In this document: positions 13,464-25,715 of the stretch, piece by piece
Layout of the letters: every line of letters begins with the position of its first letter
Position numbering within the stretch: position 1 is the first letter of the stretch
Source of the DNA: Salticus scenicus
Taxonomy: Eukaryota; Arthropoda; Arachnida; Araneae; Salticidae
Length of the DNA stretch: 64,000 nucleotides
Assembly: GCA_963930645.1 (NCBI GenBank)
Contig: OZ005653.1
Location: 207,159,513 to 207,223,512 of the forward strand
Direction of reading: 5' to 3'
Translations under genes and position numbers: made by a program
Notes under the pieces: model-generated
Told to the model about the DNA's origin: nothing
What the model saw: the letters and a program-made list of their open reading frames with translations, nothing else
Databases searched by the model: none

Positions 13464-14080
13464 GTCTTATTCAATTTAAAATATGAATAGAAAGTGTTCA
13501 TTCTACTATGAAGCATTAGTAAAACATATATTTATTCAAATGGCATGTATCTTTTTTTTTTTCTTCGTGTGCAATTTTATTGTAGACTATGTGTTGTTGG
13601 CCAAGTAAGAAACGTATTTGTCTTTCTTTGTTTTTTTTTTTTTTTTTTTTTTATCATAAATTCACTGCTTTTGTATTGAGCATTTTCTTTGAAACCAGAA
13701 TCGAATCGAAATTTTTAAGTGTGTTAGATAACATTTAAAAATAATTAAATTTACGAATAATAGTAAAAATTAATAAATAAATAAATAAAAATACTTGTTA
13801 TACTTGTTTTCATGCTGATGTTAACGGTCGTAAATAATAAAAGAAAAAAAAATTAAATAACTTTACATAAAAATAATTAAATAATATGAAACGATGTACA
13901 ATATTTCTTTTATCTACAAGAGTGAAACTGAAAGTCCTGCAGGGTTATGAAATCAATCCACTTTAGGTGATTGCAAGAATTATCATAATTTCTTTTTTAT
14001 TTCTGTAATGTTCTTAAATATAGAGCATAAATAAAATAAGAAGAGGAATAAAAGTTCGTTCGCTCTAAAAATCCTCTACA
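8361..14080. other. AT-rich spacer with microsatellites
   Basis: I see no gene. Landmarks are T tracts at 8389-8415, 11587-11610, 13438-13460 and 13630-13652, a C tract at 9000-9012, a short (CA)n at 10217-10232, (TA)n at about 10800-10861, and an A tract at 12262-12285. Short open frames at 8614-8820 and 12994-13182 (minus) are low-complexity. Confidence 0.5.
10800..10861. repeat. (TA)n microsatellite
   Basis: About 30 uninterrupted TA repeats. Confidence 0.95.
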
Positions 14081-14345
14081 GTTTGGAAAATTCTTTTCTT
14101 TCTCCTTTAAAGCAACACCCTAATCTTTAAAAACGGCATGGCTTTGAACTTAAGATCGTCTCTTTTCAAAAGACAAATATTAGGGGCTGCCCTCGGCACG
14201 TGCGCCATTATAGGTCAGAGGTTCTCTGACGCTCTAAAAGCACCTATTCGAACACAGCGTTGAAGAGATGCTTCAAAATTGAAAAGAGAACATCCCACTG
14301 GTCACTTATAATTCAATATAAAGGAGAATGGGATCACAATGGGTG
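14080..14345. promoter_or_regulatory. GC-richer island, candidate conserved non-coding element
   Basis: Base composition rises clearly over the flanks, CpG is present (CTCGGCACGTGCGCC at about 14193-14207), and there are no homopolymer tracts. It contains an E-box CACGTG and a small perfect hairpin GTCAGAG-gtt-CTCTGAC near 14214-14230. There is no long open frame on either strand, so a regulatory or structural role is more plausible than coding. This is an inference from composition only. Confidence 0.3.
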
Positions 14346-15433
14346 TTGGAAAATGTCCTTTTTATAAAATTCTGAAAGGAATCGGCAAGGATATAATTTA
14401 GGGTTTATTGAATTCTCTATATTTTGTTTTTTAATTAAATGAGGGGGGGGGGAGGGACTGGAAAGAAAGGAATGGCTAGAAGTTATGCAGATTTTTTTCT
14501 TTTTAGAATGGCTGTTGTAAGAAAACAGGAGAGCAAGTTCAAGCAAATTGTACCACAGTAACATAATGCATAGGTTAAATGGTGTTAACTTGCCTTAAAA
14601 ATAAGGAAGTACTTAATCGGTAAAGGAAAATAATACAAAGAATGGTATTACGTTCGTTCTTAATACAATATTTTTTTCTGCAATATATTTGAGTGTTTCA
14701 ATAAATGTATTTTTCTTTTTTACTTTATTTTATTTTTTTATATAATTTTGAAAATTACTTTATCCAAAATTATAATTCCTCGTATTATTTATTTATTTAA
14801 TAAATATTTTAAACTATAACACAAAAACTGCCATTTTATATTTTGAAATCTAATTTTTCTTTGAATTTATATGTTTTTTCAATAAAAGTAATGCTCAACT
14901 TGTCACAGTTGCAAGACTTCAAAACTAAGTTACTCTCTATATATACTATTCAGTAAATAAATAAATATGTAACGTGATAACACTCTGTATTAAAACATTG
15001 AAATAAAAATGTAACTTGAATGATCAAAAGTATACAATTTTAAAAGACTTCATTAAATGTTTTTATATGGGTTATCGTGCTGAATTGTTGTTGAATTAAA
15101 TGAAAACGGAATTGATTTAAATGAAAGAAAAAGAAATGAAAAAAATGTAAACGGCCAAGAAACAAGTATTGATAAGACAATTTATTTATTTATTTATTTA
15201 AATACATTTTAATATACAGTTTACCAGTTCGTGCATAACCTAGCAGTAATTAATTTCGTCATATGAAGATGCATGCAGATGTATGTATCGAATGTGTATA
15301 TATCTGTAGGGAAAAAATCATTTCAAGTTTAACTAGAAACTTTTAATAAATTAGTGTTCGACATTAAAAGATTTTAAATATACGAAAAAAACTTTAAAGA
15401 TGAATTCAATCGATATAGTATAAGTATTTTGGG
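14346..15433. other. AT-rich spacer, nothing recognised
   Basis: Contains a short G tract near 14443-14450, an (ATTT)n run at 15181-15200 and otherwise unstructured AT-rich sequence. Confidence 0.5.
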
Positions 15434-15506
15434 GAAACCGGGTACAATGGACCACGGAGTAAAATGGATCACTCTCTATTATTTATTTTATTTATTTATT
15501 GTTATG

Positions 15507-15526
15507 GTTCGTACTTTGGTACGAAC
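15507..15526. repeat. Perfect 8-bp stem hairpin
   Basis: GTTCGTAC-tttg-GTACGAAC, just inside the left end of the pogo-like element. Confidence 0.8.
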
Positions 15527-16887
15527 AAAGAGACCTCTTTGCATTCGAAGAAGAAACCATCTTTGTTTTCGTATAAATATTATAAAAACAACATTGTGTA
15601 TTCTTTCAACAAATGTTGGATGTCGTATTAACTACTATAACTTTTATATGTACAATAAATAAGCACATCACGACATAACAAAACACACAAAAACATTTGT
15701 TCATATTCTACAAAAACAAGTGTAAAATTTTCGTTGCCATTTAACAATAATACAAACACTAATAATATTTTTTCAAATGAAAACGATAATAAAGATATTT
15801 TATAAACATATAATAGCATTGCGTTTATGAGACTTATCTAGCAACTTCCATAGATACAGTTATAAGACACAGGGAGGGGGGGGGGGGGGAGTGATTCCTT
15901 TTTTCTCGGGAAAAGTCACTCTAATGGCTGTTTTTCTCCGAGTAAATTACACACAGGAATAGACACGGATAATTTAATAAATATAATTTATGAATAATTT
16001 ATTTACTAAAAGTGAATGAAAAACTCCAGATACAGTTTCAAATTCATTTTTTACTTTTTTCTTTTTTTTTCAATACTTTCTAATGGCTGATTTTAGAACT
16101 TTTTTTCGGCATCAAAAATTTTTGCTCGATAACATTAGGGGTGATATATCTATATGTATTACTATATCTATGGCAAATCCATGCCTAACTGATAATTTAG
16201 TCATTTTATTCAAGTAATTTAGTTTGTGGTGGCCAAAAGTAAATATTTTTACTAAATCTTTTTTTTTTTTTTTTCATCATTCGTTATGATCTGGAAGAGG
16301 TTACTCATCATAATGAAAATCTGAGGTCATCTATTATTATATTTAATCTAACTAAAATTTTTTAAAAAAGATTTTTTTTTTTAAACATCTGTTGTTAGAG
16401 TTAAACATCTGTTGTCAGGGTAAAATGGACCACCAGGAACTGGGGTACAATGGAACATGGTCTATTTTACCTCACTTCTCTGTTATAATAAACTGATTTA
16501 TAAAATCTACATTTTTGAAGTGTCAGCTATAAATTATACTTAAAAATTTCAAAGTTAACCTTGATTAGATCTATTATATCTACAAAGATGAATAAGCAAA
16601 TAATTTACTTTGAGGTTATTTCTTATTTTTTTTTAATAAACATTCAGTTATTTTTGTATTCTTATATATTTTATAAATATCATGCAACTATAATGAACTG
16701 AATTAAATAATGCAATTAAAAAGTAATAATACATATAAATTATATACATATATATATATATTTAAGAAGTAAACAGTTTTCACATAAGAACAGTTTCACA
16801 TGCAATGTAAAGTAAAAAAAGAAATATTCAGCTATGAAATAAGCAATATAAAGGGTTGTGGAGGATAAAAAAAAAAAACTTATTTAT

Positions 16888-17821
16888 TCAGCCTCCAAGG
16901 CATCAGGCATTTAGAAAACAATTCTTACACGCTATATACAAAGACATAACAATTCTAAATCACCTAAACTGAAAAACGATAATAAATCAACTATTAAATT
17001 TAGCCCAAACTATGCATGTAAGCAGAAAATTTCGAAGGATGAAGAAAAAATGGTGGAAAATTATATAACAGATGCTTGTAGATCGAAGTACATTTCAATC
17101 ACAAAGTGAAATCTTCCCATTTAAAAATAGTATATTTCAAATTGCGTCCCTTGTTGATAGCTTCCTTGAGCAAGGCGACAACTAAATAAATAAAGGTGCA
17201 TTAAAAAAAATTTAATTGATACACCAGTAAAAATGGTTACCGAAGGAGAAGCATAAGATAAATAAATAAATAAACAACAACAAAAAAAAAAAAAAAAAAA
17301 AAAAAAAAGCTGCTTTAGTTACAGCCAGAAGAAATTTAAACAAAATAAAGAAAGAAAATTGTTAGCTTCTGTTGAAGGTAAAAATAAAACTGAAGTCTCA
17401 CATCATGTTTATAGCAAAAATATGTATTAAAAAGTTCGATTGTTTCTAAGAATATGTCTGTTTATATTGATACAAAATTCAGTAATAAGATATAATTTCA
17501 CAGCATGATGCTAATTTTAATACTAATAAATTAAGTGTAAATAAATTTTCGTCAAAATTTTTACGAAAAAGACAATTTTATATTTTATTAGTTTAATCAC
17601 AGAAATAAAAGATGAAGAATCTGTTTTTATGAGATTCATGCAACGAAAACCTAATCAAGATCTCTATATTTTTTCCTGAGAGTGTTGATATATGTGCTGT
17701 AAATTTTCAATCTATTGTAATGATAAGTCTTTCAGACCCTATAATTTTACAAGAAAACAGCAGACTTTCAATGACACAAAAACCTTTTGGTGTATCATTT
17801 TATAATTTTAATATTCATTAA
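16888..17821 (+). pseudogene. pogo-like transposase, heavily decayed
   Basis: The frame from 16888 to 17109 has one internal stop (TAG 16912) and ends at TGA 17107. It reads as the end of a helix-turn-helix region (SGI-stop-KTILTRYIQRH), a linker, then NYACKQKISKDEEKMVENYI, which resembles the start of the second (CENP-B type) DNA-binding domain in pogo-like transposases (a conserved E-E-x-x-x-V-x-x-Y pattern). A later piece begins at about 17611 (DEESVFMRFMQRK, then LYIF), shifts by one base in the T run near 17671, and continues in the new frame from 17675 (PESVDICAVNFQSIV) to a TAA at 17819. This C-terminal pattern (LYIFPE followed by VDI and a hydrophobic stretch) is typical of these proteins. 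Only about 500 bp separate the two pieces, and this gap includes a 26-bp A tract, so the central DDE nuclease domain is mostly deleted or unrecognisable. Not functional. Family identification is from remembered pattern, not from alignment. Confidence 0.6.
17282..17308. repeat. Poly(A) tract
   Basis: About 26 A residues inside the decayed pogo-like element, splitting the two recognisable transposase pieces. Confidence 0.9.
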
Positions 17822-18290
17822 TATATATTATTTATATGAATGGAAGACAAACATAATATATTCTACATTTTATAGTACTTCGTGCCATGGACGATTTTAC
17901 CCCGGGCTTGGGGGTTATATTAAAAAAAAGTAAATGTAATTATTACTTTTGACTGAGTGCAATATTAACCCCAATATATAGGTAATATGCACGCATATTG
18001 TCAATAGCCAAAACTCATTATACAGAGAGTAAGAGCTTAAAGTTTACAAAAGTGTTCCATTTTACCTGGTCTCTCGTACTCCTTTCCACGGCAGAATCAA
18101 ATCTATTTTTATTTAATTAACAGTGTCCCAAATCTATTTTAACAATATAAATTGCAGCAAAAAATTAAAGAAAAATAGCGATTTCAATATTTAGGCTTCT
18201 TGTGTAAAATTTCAAGATGGTGTTAAACAATGTTATTGAAGTAAGGAAGCAATCCACACAACGGTAAATTAAAATTGTGATGCTTTGTCT

Positions 18291-18356
18291 CCGGACCACC
18301 CCTAGTATTGAATCCCATAATTGGCCATTGTAAACTCTGGTGTGAAGTAAAAACCC
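18291..18356 (+). mobile_element. Relic of a LINE-type 3-prime tail
   Basis: This sequence aligns with the better preserved copy at 54198-54275: both begin GGACCACC-CTAG, share a TCCCA block and an AATTG-CCAT block, and end towards AAACCC. It lacks the ATCC tail repeats and shows no clear target-site duplication, so it is the older copy. The LINE reading comes from the other copy, which has a duplication and a tail. Confidence 0.45.
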
Positions 18357-18389
18357 CTCAGCTGCAACCTATAATAGTTCCATTTTTAT

Positions 18390-19090
18390 GACACATTTGC
18401 ATGTAATTTATTATCTATATAATATTTCTCTAATGTGGACCAATTACGATTATATTTTTTCGAAACGATACGGTATTGATGTAATTAATAAAATGCGCGA
18501 GAATAAAAAATAATATTTATAAATGGACAATATTCAAGCATGCGGACTCAGTCCAATGATCTAATAAGAAAAAATAACGACATCTGTCTACTGAGATTAT
18601 TTTATGGAAAAATGTATTTTTAATAGTTGCTTCTTCAGAATCTTTGCAAGCGTCATTTTAAACATAGCAATATTTTAAATATATATATGCAATACTTTGA
18701 AAAATATGAATTATCATAAATTCACTAAAAATGCAATCATAAAAAGTATAATCAAAATAGGAATTAGTTTTTTTTTTTTTTTTTTTTAACAAAAAATTGT
18801 GCCAAAATAAATAAATGAAAAGTCCTCGCCAACAGAGCGACAAAAATTTAAAAGGCGTCATGGGGGACCTATACTAAAACTGTACTGCCTGCGGAAGTAA
18901 GAAAACTGGGTTGGCAACCATGATTTTTATTTTCAAACCTTTCTTTGAATGCTTTTGATTTCACTATTGGCCATTACTAACTTAGGTTTAATAATAATTT
19001 GACTTCTGGTAAACTAAAATGTTAATTAGGTGGGGAAATTGATATAATATTTATGAGTTTCAAATGTTAAAGGTAAATAAGAAAAGAAGT
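18390..19090 (-). repeat. Dispersed repeat family B, minus-strand arm
   Basis: The reverse complement matches 23850-24540 along about 0.7 kb. The best-kept block is ACTTCCGCAGGCAGTACAG, followed by a T/A tract, and then the region ending in CGTATCGTTTCG and GTCCAC-TTAGAGAAATAT. Both copies show a similar ~62-codon frame starting MTxFK and ending LKYCxV, interrupted by the A/T tract. It has no recognisable domain and may just reflect the shared DNA. It could be one arm of a large inverted-repeat element or an independent copy of a dispersed repeat. Confidence 0.7.
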
Positions 19091-20690
19091 AAAGTGTGAA
19101 AAATTCTCATGGGTATGCTAGTTATTATTATTATTATTATACTCCACTTCTCTAAATTTATTTATTTTATTTAGTAGTGTGCATTTTGATTGCAAAAAGA
19201 TTTTTGATAAATATTATTAAAAATTTAACTAAAAAAAGATTAATTTTGGCCTAACCAAAGAAGCCTTTTTCCGTTTAAATGATTAGAAAAAAAAGTTTAT
19301 TGAAAATTATATATATATCAGATTCAAAAATGCGATAAGTAAATCCATTTTATTTAGTGCTCTCATCTGATTTTGGTCACGAAATGAGTTAAAACTACGT
19401 AGCATTATTGATAAACGTATTGGAAATACGGAAAGTTTTTTACAAACCGGATAAATTAATGAAGAAATTTCAGAGAAAAGTTTTCCGACCCATTAATGAA
19501 ATAGATTCTTTAGATAAAAAAAAAAAAAAAAAAAAAAAGGGGGGCTTTTTATGTAAAAAGAGAAATGAAGTTAACATTTTTTTTTTTTTTTTTTTTCTTT
19601 TTCTGAACAAAGTTTTAAATGAAATGCATGACGCTTAAAAGTGTTAAATAAAATTTAATTATCACACGTAATGTGTTTTAGAACTTTTTTATGAAAAGAT
19701 TAAACGATGGAGATTTGTCATTAACATAAATGAATGTTTAAAATATGGTATCGTGATTTTCTAGTTATAAATTCGATGTTTTTTCTTTGTTTTCTCTCGA
19801 AGTTAATAACTAAAAGAAGAGAAAATAAAATAATTATATCTAATTTAGTATATATTTTTTAAGTTAAACAGTAAACATTATCTTTTTATTTATCAACACA
19901 TGGATCCGTCATTCAATCAGGGATTGATTAACGTATATATACGAAATCATATTTTATACTATCGCACCTATGCATTACGATACACCCAAATTATTCAATA
20001 CTTATATAATTAATGATATATATTTAAACGCATGCTGTATATGGAAGAGCATATTTCCCGAAAAGCTGTTGCAATGAATACAATTTTAAATTTCCTCTGA
20101 GAAAATGCGAGCATTTATTGTGCTTAAATACAATACTTTACAAATTTAAGTGAACAAAATTATAAATCTTCCATAATCATGATGCTCTAAAAAGGATTTT
20201 ACATGAACCAAATTTAACGATTTCATATTTTGCTTTTAAAATAAACATTTACGTCTTTGACATCTTTTTTAATGGTTCATTAAAATTAGTTAATATAGTC
20301 AAATTTAGCATTTGTTTTATAATACATTCAATGTGTTATAATCATGAACTTTTTAAACAACAATAATAATTTTTATAATTATAAACATTTAATACTTATA
20401 GTTTTATTTTCTTCCGTCTGTTTAAGATCGTATTCATTAAATCGATAGATAAAAAGTAGCTTATAAAAGAGACTATGAATTTCGTATGTGATATTGATGA
20501 TTTTAATTTAACCTAATTTTTTTTACAATTAAAAATGTGATAAATGAAGTGAGCATATATCACAAGATAGGATGGAAAATTTTTGTTCTCCCAGTGAATC
20601 AAACGGTGGAGAAAAAATACAAAACAGAAACACATACATGAAAAAAAAAAAAGAAAGAAAGAAAGAAAGAAGAAATAGATAATGACCGCT
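19091..20690. other. AT-rich spacer, nothing recognised
   Basis: Contains an A18-G4 run at 19518-19541, a T tract at 19578-19596 and a (GAAA)n run at 20652-20672. The open frame at 19408-19638 reads through the homopolymers and is not gene-like. Confidence 0.5.
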
Positions 20691-20694
20691 TTCT

Positions 20695-20905
20695 ATTGAG
20701 TAAAGTTTGCTTTTGGGTCCCTTAAAGCTTTTAGAAGACCATCATCAAGTTCGTGTTTCGATCTTTTCTAATGTGCAAGTTTCACTAATCCTCGGATCCG
20801 CCCGCCAGATTTCTATGAACAATTGAAACATATCATGACGGTATGACCTCACAGGTCAGATAATCACTATTTTTGAGATTTTATAGCTTTCTCTTTAAGG
20901 ATTCG
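20695..20905. promoter_or_regulatory. GC-richer island with everted nuclear-receptor half-sites
   Basis: This block has mixed composition in an AT-rich setting and contains CpG (GGATCCGCCCGCCAG near 20794). It carries TGACCT-cac-AGGTCA at 20844-20858, a perfect pair of nuclear-receptor half-sites in everted arrangement with a 3-base spacer, followed directly by a GATAATC. No open frame spans it. A regulatory role is inferred only. Confidence 0.3.
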
Positions 20906-22199
20906 TGAGAAAGAATTTCAATTGACAATAATTCAAGAGAAGAAAAGTGATTAAGACTTGAATCAATGCACAAACATCAAAAAGTTATCCTCACAGCCAA
21001 GAAGGTATCTCATACGTTGTCTTGACTGCTTATAGGATATCATTATTTTCTTAATATACAATTATTCTACTCTGAAGCATTTTTTAAGCAAATGTGTACA
21101 ACGAAGTTTGAAGTGAAGAGTTTGATTGTTTTGTTTAACGCTTATTTAAATGCAATTTTCGAATAATAAATTTTCATTGATATAAACCTAAATTAAAGAA
21201 ACGTTTCTATTTTTTCTATGAAGTTTTTTAAATATAAGGAGGGAAGAATGCTAATAGAAAAAAAAAAAGCCAAAAGCGAAAAATAAAGATTAAATATAGA
21301 AAGAGAGAAACTTTTGACTATTTGAATATAAAAAAAAGATAGTTAATTAGAAAAAAATCTCTCATGTGAAAAAGTAGTTAGTGCATATATGTAAATATAT
21401 ATATATGCTTATTTTTCTTTTACGGTAATTTATATTGTTTGGAAGACACATATATACGCTGTGAGAAATTTAAAAAGAAAAGGAAATGTTAAGTATAAAA
21501 TGCAAATGGCTGTAAATGAATGTAGAAGTAGGGAAATTAATTTAAGTTACCTAACATTATAGAACTTAAATTAAAACAGAAATACTTAAAGTGATTTATG
21601 AGTAGATGAATCTAGTTAAATAGATAAAGAAAAAGACGAAAGGGATTTGTAGTAAAGGAATATGAAGTTTTTACTTTTATTTCTTTTATTAACAATTTCG
21701 CTTATTCCAGTACTTCTTTAATGTAATATATATATATATTAAAAAACCATAAAAATTTATGAAAAAAAATTAAATACAGATTACAAAACTTAGCACAATA
21801 TGTATATCAATAAGAAAAGGTAACTAAATTCCAACTAATATTACATCGTAGAATTTATTAAAGTTAAAACTTTGCTATAAATAGTTCGAAGATCTCATTA
21901 CTTAATGATATTATTGGAACTTATTGACAAATAGGTATTGCTACATAGGCACTAATAAATGTATTTCTATTTTTGTTTTTGTTATATAACACACACACAC
22001 ATATATATATATTACAAATAATGCTCAATGAATAACGCAAATTGAAACTCACACAAATTTCAAAAAGATTATATCATTCTAAATTACTGATATTATAAAT
22101 TTAATAAACTTTAAAAGTATCCTTCTTACTCTCATATCTGATGCTCTGAAAACAATCTTTAAGGAAATGCGACATACATAAAGCAGATAAGTTGATTTC

Positions 22200-22237
<38 letters not shown>

Positions 22238-22446
22238 CTGTCTTTTAGCATGTTTATTCGTAAAGCATTTATGAAACCAAAAAAGGGAAGCCTCGAGCTA
22301 TAAATAATAAATTTAAAAGAATGAAGTTATTTTTTTCTTTTTTCTGTCTTTCTTTCTTTCAGTTTTCTTTACTAGAATAATTTGATAATGACAGCATATT
22401 ATTTTTTGTTAATATTTTGAAACTGTGATATATATATATATATATA

Positions 22447-22481
<35 letters not shown>

Positions 22482-22487
22482 CTCACT

Positions 22488-22525
<38 letters not shown>

Positions 22526-22536
22526 CATCTCTCTGA
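20906..22536. other. AT-rich spacer with microsatellites
   Basis: Holds (TA)n at about 22203-22234, (TA)n then (TTA)n at 22430-22480, and a T tract at 22491-22523. No gene seen. Confidence 0.5.
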
Positions 22537-22802
22537 TTAACCCATTAACCACCAAAAATAGAAATAATGATTTTTTTTTTCTAAATACAAACAGTAACAC
22601 ACATTATTTTGATCATATATAACAATAATTTAAAAGAAAATTATGCAAATTAATCTTATCTTGCTAAAAAAAGAGTGTTGTATTTTGTATAACTTCAGTG
22701 GAATAAGAGTATAAAATGAATATAAATAAATGCTTACGGAAAATTCTTTGAGAGAACATAAAACAACAAAAACTATAGATGGTTCAAAAGTAATTATTAT
22801 AT

Positions 22803-22834
<32 letters not shown>

Positions 22835-23084
22835 ACATGTCATGTAAATTTATTCAAAAATGAAAATTTTCAAAAGTTTTCGTTTGAAAAGTTCTTCAAG
22901 TTTAAATTTATTTTTAAACATAAAATTATTTTTCAGATTTTTTTTTTTTTTTGGTAAAAAAATAAACATCAATCATTTTCTTACTTAAAAACTATACTTA
23001 ATATAAAATATCTTTTTCAGTTAACCGTTAAACGCAATTATTTCTGGTGTTGCGTTCACGTAACACCAGCGGGTAATGGGTTAA
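22537..23084. mobile_element. piggyBac-like MITE
   Basis: The element is bounded by TTAA at 22537-22540 and 23081-23084. Its termini are inverted: CCCATTAACCACC on the left and, read inward from the right, CCCATTACCCGCT. TTAA targets and CCC-starting termini are the hallmark of piggyBac-type transposons. Just inside the right end is a hairpin CTGGTGTTGCG-ttc-ACGTAACACCAG (23044-23069), which the left end lacks, although GAAATAAT is shared internally by both ends. There is no transposase; two T tracts (22561-22581 and 22808-22834) occupy the interior. About 540 bp excluding the TTAA copies. Confidence 0.65.
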
Positions 23085-23157
23085 CATGATCAAAAGTACC
23101 AAAATACGTTTACTTTCAACTAACTAAACTAATGCGCTAAAAATTTAAACAAAATAA

Positions 23158-23285
23158 TTCTAACTGATGTCTTAAATTTCGTATTCGATTGATGATTGAT
23201 TGATTCGATTGATTGTCTTAAATTTCATATTCTTAAATTTCGATTGATGTCTTAACTGATGTCTTAAATTGATGTCTTATATCGT
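23158..23285 (+). repeat. Local GATGTCTTAAATT repeat cluster
   Basis: Five or so partial copies of GATGTCTTAAATT occur, mixed with a GATTGATT run. It looks like repeated slippage, lying shortly after the piggyBac-like MITE. Confidence 0.7.
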
Positions 23286-23849
23286 ATGCCAAAGTCTGGC
23301 ACTAACGGGATCGTTTTTTTTTTTTTTTGTTGAATCCGTCTTTGTTTCCATTTGACAGTTTTATTTTCTAATCCATAAATTATTTTAATGGGCTAATTCT
23401 GAGTAAAATTTTCCAGAATTTATTTTCACACTTGGGATTTTGTATATGTCTATTTTTCATTCTATTAAATTGGCTTTTATATTACTGAAAATATTTATAA
23501 AATTTTCAAACAAATGATGGTATTATTAATGGTATTAACCATGCACATAATATATTAAATGTACGTTTTTATTAAACATAAACTAAGATTTCAGTAAGTT
23601 GTAAATGTAAAATTTAATATTTAATGTACATATTTTATTTTATTTTTATTATTCATTTTTATTTCTCTGCTTTCTCAACTTATTTACACATTTTCAAATA
23701 AAACTATTAAATAGTAAATTAACTATATGCCTATAACAACTTTTAATATAAAAATCATAAGAAAATTTTTATTCGTTAAAATTTTTCTTTGCTTAGATGC
23801 AGTATGTTATGCAGCAAAATTAAAAGACAATTTACATAAATTTCGTATT

Positions 23850-24540
23850 TTATTTCTTTTGTTATTTACCTTTAAAACTTGGAACTTATAAATAAATTCC
23901 AACTTATAACCAATTTCACAACCTAATTAAAATTTTAATTTACCAGAAGCCAAATTATTATTATAACCAAATAAATATTGTGCAATAGTGAAACCAGAAT
24001 CATTCAAAGAAAAGCTTCAAAATAAAATTCGAAGTTGATGACTTAGTTTTTATACTTCCGCAGGCAGTACAGTTTTAGTAAAGGACCCCTATGACATCTT
24101 TTAAAATTTTTATCTCCAAGGATGCAATGACATTTTATTTAATTTGGTGTAATTTTTTGTTTAAAAAAAAAAAATCATATATATTTTTTTATTATTATTT
24201 TTTTATGATTGCGTTTTTTAGTCAATTTATGATAATAATTCATATTTTATTTATATCTTTAAAATATTGCTGGGTTTAAAATGACGTTTGCAAAGATTCT
24301 GAACAAATAACTTTTAAAAATATATTTTCCATAAAATAATGTCATCATACAAATGTAGTCATGTTATCGAATTAGATCATTGAGCTGAATCTGCATGCTT
24401 AAATTTTGTTCATTGTTAAATATTATTTTTTATCCTCGCGTATTTTATTAATTTCACCACTATCGTATCGTTTCGACAAAAAATAATTTAAATTGGTCCA
24501 CGTTAGAGAAATATGTTCATTATCTTGTAAACTACATCCC
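23850..24540 (+). repeat. Dispersed repeat family B, plus-strand arm
   Basis: Inverted partner of 18390-19090. Homology starts around TTATTTACCTTTAAAACTT (about 23865) and continues past CCGCAGGCAGTACAGTTTTA (24059) to AGAGAAATATGTTCAT (about 24510). Outside this the two loci differ. The 4.7 kb between the arms contains the piggyBac-like MITE and otherwise unassigned AT-rich sequence. Confidence 0.7.
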
Positions 24541-25081
24541 AAGTACTAAATAATAAACTTTTAAAGATGCACTCACGTATTAAAAATAAAATGGATGAAA
24601 GAGCTTTAAAAGACCAATTTTATTGGATATATTTATTGAAATATTTTATTGAAATATAATTTTAAATACATTTCTTAGGAATTTAATTTATAGTTCATTT
24701 TAATTTTAAAAAATCTACAAAAGGTTACATAAGCATATAATAAATGCTTAGATAACCTTTGGTAGAATTCTTTTTCCTTCCTTTTTACGCTCGAGATCAT
24801 AAAATTTTATAAAAGAAATTGACGTTCCTTTAAAGCTGTACGTTAAATATTTATTTTATTCAATATATAAGATATCTGCAGCTAAATTATAGTTTCAAAC
24901 TTTTAACTATGTTAGTTTGCTGTCTTTAATTTCCCAAAAACATTATGTATTATGTTATATAAAGTATTGTTGTACCATCTGACAAAGTTTCACAGCTGCT
25001 AAATTGTACTTTTTTTTTTCTACTGGAAATTTTTAATCGATATTTTAAAGAAATTCTTTAGAAAGTTTTCTGTGATTAAAC

Positions 25082-25112
<31 letters not shown>

Positions 25113-25715
25113 GTAAAGAAAAATATTGCTGTTAAAAAAACGTACAAGTTGACACCTATGTCAAAAGTAAAATGGGAGGTCAAATGGCAAATGTATAGTG
25201 TAATTTAAGATTTTAATGTTACTTTCAGTTTATGCGACAAGAACACTGAATATTTATGTAATTTTGACTTACCTTCCAATTACCCCTCTAGGACATTATA
25301 GTATATGATAGGTAACACATAGTTTATTGTGTTATTTTTTTATTTATTTTAAAAAATAAATAAACTGAAAGAAAATACTTAATACAATAACTTAAAATAG
25401 AAAATAATAATATGTTTAAATGATAAATATTTTTTTTTTAAGTGCGCTTCAGTACAAAATCAAATTGTACAATTAAATTTTGTCCTTATTAATAAATTAA
25501 TCTCTTTCTATGTACATATATATGCAGATATTCCTATCTGCCCGGCTGAAGAAACATGTTGTCTTCTTGATATTATTTCTATTTTCGTTTCTATATTATT
25601 GTTTAAAACTTTCTTTAAGTATGGTATTTTATGATTTATTCTCCAATATCTTTACACATAGGCATTATTTATTATTAATTTCGTTTTCTCTTGAAATCAT
25701 TACTAAGTACTTCCT
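24541..25715. other. AT-rich spacer upstream of the reverse transcriptase
   Basis: Contains a T tract at 25086-25112 and a 72-codon frame at 25510-25728 that is hydrophobic and A/T-driven. I do not recognise any domain in it, and it overlaps the start of the reverse transcriptase frame by 13 bases. It could contain the missing 5-prime part of the retroelement in decayed form. Confidence 0.4.

Larger units (their letters stand above)
15434..18073 (+). mobile_element. Decayed pogo-like DNA transposon
   Basis: The two ends carry inverted copies of a 22-bp motif: GAAACCGGGTACAATGGACC at the left and, inverted at 18052-18073, GAGACCAGGTAAAATGGAAC (18 of 22 bases agree over the full motif). Further copies of the GGTAAAATGGACCA-type motif lie inside at about 16419 and 16443 (direct) and at 16459 and 17886 (inverted). 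Between them, transposase-like pieces survive on the plus strand (16888-17821). Terminal plus internal repeats of a short motif are common in DNA transposons, where transposase binds them. The pogo-like assignment rests on the protein pieces, which resemble the psq/CENP-B type DNA-binding region and the C-terminal tail of arthropod pogo (jerky-like) transposases. The element is dead, and most of the catalytic DDE region is not recognisable. Confidence 0.6.
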
